NCBI GenBank assembly: GCA_030062745.1
Contig: CP099850.1
Coordinates: forward strand, 5,394,001-5,458,000
DNA: 64,000 nt
From: Capitulum mitella
Taxonomy: Eukaryota; Arthropoda; Thecostraca; Pollicipedomorpha; Pollicipedidae
Direction of reading: 5' to 3'
The translations under genes and the position numbers were made by a program. The notes under the pieces were generated by a model, which was given only the letters and a program-made list of their open reading frames with translations, did not search any database and was not told where the DNA came from. Below, piece after piece: positions 54,601 to 64,000 of the stretch; position 1 is the first letter of the stretch; each line of letters begins with the position of its first letter.

Positions 54601-57354
54601 CTAAAATAGGTGGAATATATTTCTGTAAGGACAATGGAACTAGGAAAGTTTCGAAATGAACGGTATTTGTAACATTATGAGAGAAGCAGCAGCAAAAAGT
54701 GCGACTTCAATAAAACAGTGAGGCGATGAGTGAAAACGATGAGACATGACTGTATTCCATGAGATGATAATTACTGTATATGAAAATCACCATTGGCAAC
54801 CATCGGTGAACTCACTGAACCGCGTCGGAATGACGTCATCACTTTCTCGTCATTCTTCAGTGTCCGGACGACCTTGAGTCCTGAAAGGCACGCTGCTTTA
54901 TCGGTATAAAACTCATCTTGAACATTCACGTATTTGGCCATTTTAAAGCATACTGTTATGGATGGATTCATTTCTCTATTCATTTATTTGAACCCTTAAC
55001 TTAAGTAACATCCCACTCCTCTCCCATTCTCTGCATCCGCCTCTCATTTTCTATTAGTGGCGCCGCCTTCATCGCTTGTTCTCCGACACATAACTCTGCC
55101 TGAGATAGCGTCGGCCATTATCCACGGCGATGAGGAGTTGACCGTATTGTTTGACGAAGTATCAAGGGTGCATTCCCAGAGTGCAACACTTTCTTAGCGC
55201 ATTTCTGCGCTAAGCTCAGCCCATGAACCAGTCCACCATCCCAAACACTTTCTTGGACCTTTTTCCAACATCAGACGCTACCACTGTACCGTTGCTGGTG
55301 GTGCAACTCCACTGCGTTCAGCAACTACCGATGGGTGACGTAAAGGTCGGATATGCCACCGCGTCTTCCACCCCCCCCCCCCCACCGTCCACTAGTCGCC
55401 TGCGAACGCCGTCCGGTCTCCCACTGCCGACGCCCCTGACCAGACAGCCTGCCCTGGCCGGCCACCTGCCGGCGCCGGCCGCTGCGGCGGTCACACGGAG
55501 CCGATTGCGGCGGCCGGCCATTGTGCCGGCCACAATGTTAATCGGCCGACCCCAGCTGCCGGTCTGTGTCCATTATGTGACCTCTGTCATTGGCGGCACG
55601 CGCCGCCTCGGCGGGGGAGCATGACCCCTGCGTGACCCCTGCGGCGGACGGTCGCAGGACCGCGGAGTAACTGCCTCAGAGGCGCTCGTCCGCTCATTGC
55701 TCTCATAAAATTGTCAAGGGCTTTGTTAGAGCGGTGGCACATGACTGAAAGCATGGGCCCAAACGCTCGGGCAGAGGCTAGCATGTTTTAATTAAATATC
55801 GTGGTGGCGAGTGAAGGACATGGGGATTCCACACATGCTATACCAGGGCTAGACTTCCCGTCTTCTTGCATGAGAATGATTACAGCAACAGTCTTGCCAC
55901 AGTGTTGGCTGCCGAATACAAATCATCCGACGTTTAGCAGGGAGAGGTAAGCCTTAGAACGAACGCTACAATTCCTTCCCACACTGCCGAAATGGTTAGC
56001 CGCTTAAGAGGCGACCGCATTCCGGAACTGCAAGAAACATGATGCTTCAAAGTTGCCCTGCATGTGGAACTTATTGAGTAGCGGTGTAAAGGTCTGTGGA
56101 ATAAGCTCAGCTTAGCGTGGAGCGCAATCTGAGCGTTTCCGATCGCAAGGAATAAGAGACAGATTTTTCCAAAACTCGTCGGAAATTTCGTACATTTATA
56201 CGAAAAATACAGGGTCGTTCAATTGTTAGACAAAATTGTGCCCTTTAACCCGCGCACGACCGTCGGTCTGTTTCGAACATGGGCGACTGGAGGGGGGCAG
56301 TTGGCCGCCCCCCTCTAACTCACGAACGGTTGGTCGCACAATAAAAATAAGCACACCGTTGGAAAGCTTGTGACGAGTAGAGCTCGTAACTGGTCTCATT
56401 TTTTAGTTTTAGGTAATATTTAAGTAATTCACGCCCTATATATGTTTCCTCATAGCCGACTGCATGAGACCGAGAAAAGGTCTGAATCTCAAGGGCTGTG
56501 ACTAATAACGCATAGGCAAAGTCACCAGCGCACAAGTAAAGGTCGGGGACGTGCTAAGCGTCTTTTGAAGGCACGCGTGGGTGTGGTGGGCACTTTTCGG
56601 GGTGCCTTGTTTGCCACGGCGCTGGTTGGGGCCCTGTGAACCTCAGAAGTAGACGTTCCGTACACACGCTTCCTCTCGAATGTCTCTGTTCTCTTGAATA
56701 TAAATGAAGTGCATCGCCACTCACGGCAAACGTCAGCGGACCTGAGAACAAGAGATCGGCCCTGGCAGCATCACCACGAGAAAGGACCTCCCAGCTGCCT
56801 TCCCGGCCCTGGTATACATCTCTCCTCGGCCGTGTCGTCCCCGACTCCCCCCCCCCCTGCTTCGGCCGCCCCCGGCCGCGTCGCTGGGCTGGGGGGATGG
56901 GGAGAACGCGTGGGCGGCTGGTATTTCCCGATTTAGTCGCGAGCGTCATTATCAGCGGCCGCTGTCGGATGAAGGGGCTACTCCGACCGGGCGGCGACAG
57001 CGGCGGCCGGCCGGGCCGGATTTACGGGATGCAGCGGCGCGGGGGTGGGGAGCAGGTGAGAACGACGAATAGGGATGAAGTGAGGCCTTCTCCATCTGTC
57101 CCAGCTGATGACGATTAGCAGCTACTTTGCCCCACAGCTAATTTAATTTCACTACCTAGCTACTGCCAGTTATTCCTTTAGACAGGGCAATCAGTATTTT
57201 AGCGCGCCAGTGACCCACTGGGGTTGAGGGTGAGGTCAGGTTGACGTTCTGAGTCGGTCATCATGTGGCAAAGCCAGACAACAAAAAGAGGGAGAGTTCA
57301 AAAACATTACGGCGAGCAAAACGTCACAGAGATTCATTAGTACAAAAGGTTATG

Positions 57355-57356
<2 letters not shown>
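54601..57356. other. Intergenic sequence with two CpG-rich patches
   Basis: GC-rich patches at about 55370-55640 and 56820-57060 have open frames with no similarity. At 56246 TTTAACCCGCGCACGACCG looks like another TTAA-flanked element end. The remainder is unremarkable. Confidence 0.3.

Positions 57357-57410
<54 letters not shown>
57357..57410. repeat. (AT)n microsatellite
   Basis: About 27 uninterrupted AT dinucleotides. Confidence 0.97.
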
Positions 57411-57411
<1 letters not shown>

Positions 57412-57599
57412 CATCAATTGTTATCTATGAATCGCACAGAGACCGTAATTCTACGCATCGCGAGAGGTTTAACGGCGGGAACTTCGTGAAAACAGCATGA
57501 ACAGCAATGGGTACTCTCTGTGCCATCATGTGTATCAGTTGTCGACTTTTTTATACTCAGAAACATTTTAGCGGTTAGTAGTTTTAGTAACGGATGAGT

Positions 57600-58080
57600 A
57601 TTAGTAGTCAGTGGCGTAAGTTACAAAAAAGAGTACACAGTCAGCCCATCGCCGCCGTCGACCACATGTCAATACACTGCAGTACGGTAAGTCGGGCATG
57701 GGTCCCGTCCCTACGACTGCTGGGACGGCCGCTGGGCCAGCGCGACAACAGGCTAAACCTCCGGTCGCCGTCGAGCCGCCGTAGCACGGTACTGCCGGCA
57801 CGAGCGCCGTCCCCGATGACGCTGGAGACGGCCGTTCGGCCGGCACGGGTGGGGCGAGGCGAGGCAGCAGGCTGAGCCGCCGGCCGCTGCCTTGCCGCGG
57901 CCGCGCACCACGTCCGGCGCACCGGAGAAGCACTGCCTGCAAGGCGCTGTCTTCGGCTGGTCGAAGCGCCAGTACCGGCGAGGGCAGGTCCTCGCCTGAC
58001 TCGACAAGGTCTCGGAGCAGCGGTCCAGATGAGGACGGTCGCGGCATTCCGTGCTGCGGGCACGCCAGGCTCGTTTTCAC
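57600..58080. other. GC-rich island with long open frames, unassigned
   Basis: About 480 bp of CpG-rich DNA is open on the - strand for up to 167 codons and on the + strand for 93. Exons in this genome are GC-rich, so an unrecognised exon is possible. The peptides are Arg/Ala/Pro-rich without any motif I know, and I cannot choose a frame. Confidence 0.25.
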
Positions 58081-59855
58081 CTCTGTCTACGGAATAGTAG
58101 ACACTGGTTTGAAAGAGAAACAATACTGCAGTGGGACAATACATGAGTGGTACGGACGGGCATGTGATTCAGATGTTTCCAATCGTGGAGTAGGGAGGAG
58201 CAGTAAATGTCGGGTTCTTAAGGGTAGCGTAGAGCAGTGGCCCGACCATAAGGTCTCTTCTTGTACGTTCGGCGTTGGAAAGTCCACCTGTCTAGTAGTT
58301 AGCAAAGTATGCCACACTGGTGTAAATGGTGTTAAGTAGATGTACGAGGCAAAATGTCGCATATTTTTTGCAACAGTTCTGCAACCGTGATAGATTTTTA
58401 TGCAGGCGAAACGAGACGTCGTCTTTGCGACAGATTTAACGAAAACTTGGTTGATGTTAGACTACAAAGACCGAATAAGCCTCCAGGAAAGCATGTACGG
58501 AGCTAACAGAATCATGCACTAATACGAAACATTTCTGGCAGACAACACAAAAAGGACTTTAGCACCAGTCCCGACTCTGGATATATACATTTATATCCTT
58601 CCCACAAATATTTATAGCGCAAAATACATGCAGGCCACCTGGATGTCATGCCAACCAGAGGCGGGGCTGGGGCCTTGAAAACGGGATTGCACTCTTTCCA
58701 TAAATAGTATTATATTGTTATGAATGCTTTTCTGAACACCGTACATGACATGCTGCCGTTTTTTCCATTTTTTGCGAATGAGTTATAAACGGAAATACCT
58801 ATAGACCTTCTTTTTTGTCCAACCTTCAAGAAATAGATAACGCGTTTTTTAAAAACTGAAATCTGCCGAAAAATTTGCAGAATTATTGATTGCTAAGTTC
58901 AAACTTTTGGGCGAAATCATGCTTTCAAATCGACGGTGAAACATACTGAGAATATGTCCAAGCAATGCCTTTACGATGATAATCATGGCGATCTATCTGA
59001 TATATGATGGTGTACGTGTAAATGTGAAGGTCATGCAGTCATTTAGTTCAAGGTTATGCCAGGTCACCGAGTCAAATCCAACTCAAACTTTCGGTTGTTT
59101 TTGTTTGCGAAAATATACTGCGCAAAATTTACGGTCATTATCAACGTAAGTCACAACATTGGGAATGTCCGATGACCTAAGATGACCTCATATTTCAACC
59201 AACTTTATAGTGGCTTTTTTGCGATTCTGTCTGCCAAACCGGACTCAAATGATAATGGAATGAAACCGTTACAGTACGATTCATCCAAAAATCATCCCAA
59301 TGAGCAGCTTCCATGAAATACGTCGCAACTTTTTACACACATGCGTGACTTGGGGTCAAACTCTTATGTACTTGAGTTTCTTTTGTTGTTTACGGTATCA
59401 ACCACGTCTTTAATATTTAATTTATTATATTTCTGACGAAAATTTGACATTAGTCAGAAAAACGGTCACAAAACGCAAAATTTGCCTTTTTTAGCACATC
59501 CGACTTAATTTGACGCCGATAAAAATGACCTAGGACAACTAAATTTATAAACAAGAGAGCTATTCATCGTCGCTACCCACCTCGTAAATTTTGTGTGTCT
59601 AGCATTTATATTTGCAGAGATCATGGGCGGAGATGACACCCACTTTCCAGGGAGAGTGGTTTTCAGAAGTTTTCCAGTGCGCGTGTCAGCTTTTTTATAA
59701 CGACAAACATTCAAGCGCTTGAATCACCAAGGTCACAAAGCCAACTCAATCATCAATCATCAATTTACGGTCAACTATATTACGGCGGTTTTTAATAAAA
59801 TATTATGTTAATAAATGGCGATAACAGTTATTGACACGAACCATGCGAAAACTTC
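58081..59855. other. Intergenic AT-rich sequence with half-site motifs
   Basis: AGGTCA-type words recur at about 59032, 59062, 59173, 59183 and 59730, suggesting an older repeat related in content to families B and C. No clear element ends and no gene. Confidence 0.3.
59173..59188 (-). promoter_or_regulatory. DR4 half-site pair
   Basis: TGACCT at 59173 and 59183, exact 10-bp step, in sequence not recognisable as family B. Confidence 0.35.
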
Positions 59856-59859
59856 AGTT

Positions 59860-60850
59860 GGAAACTTGTTCAAAACCAAAAATTTTTAATTCGATTCCCA
59901 CCAGCTTTCTGAACGTTACAATCGATTCGATTCTTATTCAAGGGAAAATTTTCAGCTGCAAGAAGGCAATGTGGCTCACGATCCGTGAATCACGATACGA
60001 TTTGCGATGCCATTTTACGGCAAATAGCGAAGACCCCACTAGTTTATTTTTATTCTTGTCATAAATGCAATAGCCAAGCCATGGGTCCTGTCTTATAGCC
60101 AGGGTCTGCTATAAATTATCGGACAATATTAGGGAACGATGATCAGGTTTTTCGTTTACTGCATGACATTTTTATGCATGGGCATAGAGCTCCGTGTCCA
60201 AATTCAGCTAGAATGGATGTCAAGATGCAAAAACAGCAACATGTAACGACATTGGTGTCTATGGGCAAGGTTGAGAATGGAAGTGTTCACCAGCAATCAC
60301 CCACAGATAAAGCGCGTTACGTTTATTTCTAACAAAAAGTTAACGCCACCATTGATGATGCCTAAAGTTGAGTGTGAGCGGAAAACTGTAAAGAGAAATG
60401 AGCATTAGGGTAGGTCTCAACTATATGAACGTATGTCCCAAGCATCCACTTAGGGTGCAGATTTTTTTCTGCTTTTTTCAAATAAAAAAGTTCTATGACA
60501 GCACTGCAATAAATATATCATTTTCCGTTGAAATTCCACTGAAATTTGCATTTCTTTGATGCATGATTATTCTGACAAATAATGATCATAAGTCATCTCA
60601 TTAATTAAGTAAACAAAGCATACATTCAAATGAATCAGGATTTGTGAATCGATTGAGGGAATCGATTGAGGGATTCGATTCCCACCAGGTTTATGAACCA
60701 ATTCGATTCCGATTCTCAAAGCGAACGGTGTTCGGATTCGGATTATTATTCACAGCTGTCAGACAGCAAACTGGTTTTTATTCTGTTTCACGACGAAAGT
60801 CGGTGAATCAGAATCCATTCTGATTCGGTTCTGAACCCTTGACAAGTCAA
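59860..60850. mobile_element. Dispersed repeat family A, copy 2
   Basis: GATTCGATTCC words cluster at 59890-60010 and again at 60640-60840 around an AT-rich middle. The right part shares CAGCTGTCAGACAG, CACGACGAAAG and GGTTCTGAA with copy 1. Limits are approximate. Non-coding. Confidence 0.5.
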
Positions 60851-61079
60851 ATCACAACGCGACGGTCATGGAACGTTACGCCATTAAATGGCCATGACCG
60901 TCATTGCTGTGTTACACGCAGAAAGCTTGCTCCTTCCTGAAGTAGCTTGTAAGGTTTTCTCCTGCTTCCATGCTTGACTGGTTGATAGAATGTGATGTAA
61001 TAACGTTATTACTATACCACAACTGGTGCCAAAAACTTTGGAAGTATACGTGGTGTGGGCGTTTCCGTTCACGCTCCTC

Positions 61080-61535
61080 GCTCAGCCAGGCTGCGTCCAA
61101 CTCCAGGGTGGCGAAAGCGCGCCAAAACTGGGGTCCTATGAGGTTCTCCAGCCTGGTTTCTCCATGGCCGTGGGGCAACCATGACCCTCCCAGCCTGAAA
61201 GAGGCGGGGGGCTAGATCTGCAGAAAGATCGTCAGCTGCATCATGCGCTAGGAGTCCTTGCACATCACGGGGACAAGGAGGTGGCACAGGAGGCGAAATG
61301 AGCCCTCTCCTGGAACTTCTGGTATCTGACGAAGGAAGCAGTCCCCCAGTCACTCTGCAGCTCGAAGCCGACAGTTCAAGAGATGCCTGCTATGGCGTCA
61401 AAGCTGTGCAACACTGGGAAGTCAACCTCTTTTATGCTGGAAAGACTACGGCTCCCCCACGTCGATGGAGCAAGACCTCATAAGGCCCCAGTGTCGGCGC
61501 ACTTTCGCCATCTGGATTTGGATAATTTGGGGCCT
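61080..61535. repeat. Imperfect fold-back repeat
   Basis: Sequence at 61090-61190, read as reverse complement, matches 61430-61535: TGGAGAACCTCATAGGACCC against AGCAAGACCTCATAAGGCCC, and GGCGCGCTTTCGCCA against GGCGCACTTTCGCCA. A weaker pairing continues inward around CCAGCMTRAAAGAGG. Probably a second fold-back element. Confidence 0.6.
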
Positions 61536-63488
61536 GTGGGGGGTTTACAAAAATGGACTCCATGAGTTCTGGTTGTTAGAATTGTTGAGGGATTTTTTTC
61601 TGTTGCTGAATTCGAATTCAGCGCCCATTTTAATGCCACATCACCCCAAATTTCGAAATTTCGGCTTTTGCTTGTGGATCCCGAGTGACTTTTTTGGAAA
61701 ATAGGGGCAACATTGACATGATCTGACCCGTAGCCTTAGCCTCGACGTGTATCGTATTGGGAATCAGTCATTTTTTTTAATTGAATAAGGAGTCTATTCT
61801 TGTACATTGTGATTGCTCTTAAACCGTGTCTGGCTACTAGAACAAAATCATGCCAGAAATTACCGAAAACTGCCGAGAATATGGTCTTTAAACTGACTAG
61901 AGAGTCAACGGTTGACCTAATCTACAAAATCCTGGTTCTGTCGGAACGCGCTTGTGAGCTGTAACATTCTGGATTTTATTTCGTTTCTTTAAGTTATTTT
62001 GATCGCAATCGGCAGAGGAATATATGCCATTTTTACCATTTCCCCAAAAACTGAAAATTTTCTGGGGCCTTGGAGATGGTCATTTTTTTCATGATTCTGA
62101 AATGGTTGTCATAATGTTTCCTGGAAAAGCGCAAGTAATGGGGAAACATCTTTGCGGAATGCTTTTAAAACAATTTTTTGGAGTCACCCTACTGGACATT
62201 GTAAAGCGTTCAGACAACAATGAACATGTTACAGTGTCAAAGAGGTTACCTGCGAATGGGAAATCAAACTTTCGTCAACGCGAGGTTTTAGAAAGAAGGA
62301 AGAATTAGTCTTGGTACTGGTTGATGTATTTCGAGTTTCGGCCAAGCGTGGGAATTTCAGAGCTGCGAGACTGATAAAAGATCAAGACGTTGTAATGGCT
62401 CATCACTGTTGTCGGGAACACGGCTAATGGGGACACGACGTCGGACGTGACGAGAACGAGAGAATGGAGGCTGAGTCAACGTGCATTAACAGTATCAGAA
62501 AAAACTCAGTGCGCTCTGTTAATAACTTTCCCTCATCAGACATAATTATCTGCTACTTCTCCGCGGATGACAGGGGGGTTACTGGTTAAAAACCTTATCT
62601 CGTTTCTCCCCTAATGAAGATGGAACGCTGGATCTAAAAAAGCTGCCTTTTTGGTGAACCGGGTAGGAGATGTACAACAGAACAGAGTTAGGTCAAACAC
62701 ATAACAGATAAAATCTCTCGACATTTCTTGAAACGGAATAAGGACATTTTCACTCGCATTTCAGCATTTATCGGTGGCGTGTCCTTCGCCTCTCATGCAT
62801 CATAAATGAAGAATATTTTCGCTTAGAGACTATTGTTAAATATTCTTTTTGTAATGTGGTCTCGATGTGAGAGGCCGCGGATGGCGCCCGCCGGCCGGTA
62901 TGCTGCCACGCTTGTTATCTGGGGAAATTAAAAGTCTGTTTAAACATCATAAATTAGGCATCGATCTGTTGCGAGGAAAACGAGAAACCAAATCGTGCAT
63001 GATGGTGACTGATGGAGTAGGTTGCAACGGTTGTACAGGTTGTAACGTTTTGTGCTGTAGGCTGTATAGGGAGCATATTATACCAAACCTCAGATGCGTG
63101 AATCGTTGCCGGTAAAATAAAGTCGTTTTTACATCACTGTAAAAACCTAAAAACCGCCAAAAAACACCTAAAACAACAGCAATGATTACCATGTGTTGAA
63201 AAACAATCATTGATTTAGGGGCGTCTAATGATTGCAAAATACAAGGAATCGCGAGAATAATCAGTTCTGTATGAACGATGTGGTTAGCGGCGGCCGAAAA
63301 CCAGGCGTCAGTGCGCGGCGGTGCCCACCGGGCGACGCGCAGTCACCCTTCCTTCTCAAAACTGCAAATCTGCAACATAACAAAGCATGCATCGTTCTAC
63401 ATTTGGCTAATAACATGACAAATCGAACAATGTTTAGTCTGTTCGTTTCACGCTAAAGATAAATCCATAAAGAGCATAAAATACTTAT
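61536..63488. other. Intergenic sequence, nothing recognised
   Basis: AT-rich; a small GC patch at 62870-62910. No gene, RNA or repeat supported. Confidence 0.35.
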
Positions 63489-63790
63489 CCCTATTCCGTG
63501 GCGGGAGAGGGGATAGATTCTGCTCCGCTCCGGTTTTTCGCTTGCCATTCCCGGGCTTTTGAAAACTGCTTCACGAAGTGTAATGACTTTCCCTAAATAT
63601 GTTTTTGGTATGTTGTGACAGAATTCCAAAAACTTGCCTTTTCCGAATGCGATTCTGGGACACATTTTTGGGAGGAAAGTTTGAGGAATATCACGTTTTC
63701 TGAATACTGCGCACTTCGACGTGCTCATGTGCTCTTCTGATGCCCTTTATAGTGCCACGGACAGTTCAAATGATCGAAACATATTTAACC
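63489..63790 (+). mobile_element. MITE family B, copy 4, partial
   Basis: TTAT then CCCTATTCCGTGGCGGG, followed by CGGTTTTTCGCTTGCCATTC and CACGAAGTGTAATGACTTTCCCTAA, matches the first 180 or so bases of copy B1. After about 63680 it is collapsed to fragments. The right end is missing. Confidence 0.65.
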
Positions 63791-64000
63791 TGCACACACT
63801 GAAGCAGTTTTAAGAAAGATACTGGTCAGTGGTGGATCCAGGGGCATGTAAAAGAGTGTGCTTATACTTCCTCATTCCTAAAAAATCTATGACTTATTGT
63901 ATAAATAAAACAATGATAACATGTCATATAGACATGTCTATCCTAATCCGCATATATAATTGACCTTTATATAACGCCATGGGCGTCTCCAGGAATCGCT
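63791..64000. other. Window edge with possible hAT-like end
   Basis: CAGTGGTGGATCCAGGGGCA at 63826 resembles the GTCCCTGGATCC-type end of family E read in reverse. The element would run past the window edge. Confidence 0.3.

Overview
This is a eukaryotic nuclear window. Coding sequence is split into short GC-rich exons with GT/AG borders, introns run to several kilobases, and there are microsatellites, minisatellites and relics of transposons. The exon proteins look arthropod: the kinase reads like the ecdysone-associated PFTAIRE kinase Eip63E, orthologue of vertebrate CDK14/15. Very GC-rich codons, (TA)n tracts and many short DNA-transposon relics suggest a crustacean, perhaps a barnacle. 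That taxon is an inference, not a match.

Positions 3053-23866 on the + strand hold the last seven coding exons of the PFTAIRE kinase. The phases join without conflict (0, 2, 0, 1, 1, 0) and give about 404 residues covering the whole kinase domain. First exons and start codon lie upstream of the window. Its introns are crowded with tandem repeats (units of 27, 30, 31, 39 and 45 bp). Two repeats span a splice acceptor and the first bases of its exon. The one before the catalytic-lysine exon has nine copies exactly 45 bp apart, eight with an intact AG, and is open in the kinase frame throughout.

Positions 23867-28323 are 3' flank and intergenic DNA with no gene I can support. Positions 28324-29367 on the - strand encode a C2H2 zinc-finger protein with a C-terminal eh1-like motif, probably the last exon of a repressor gene.

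From 29.6 kb to the end I see no host gene, only mobile DNA and unassigned sequence: two families of short elements flanked by TTAA (piggyBac-like MITEs), a 5'-truncated LINE nested in one of them, a decayed mariner-family transposase, hAT-like ends, two long fold-back palindromes and inverted arrays of a GGCGCC-containing unit. A recurring signal in several repeats and in the kinase intron is AGGTCA/TGACCT nuclear-receptor half-sites spaced 10 or 11 bp apart. That spacing is notable because the Drosophila orthologue of the kinase is tied to the ecdysone response.
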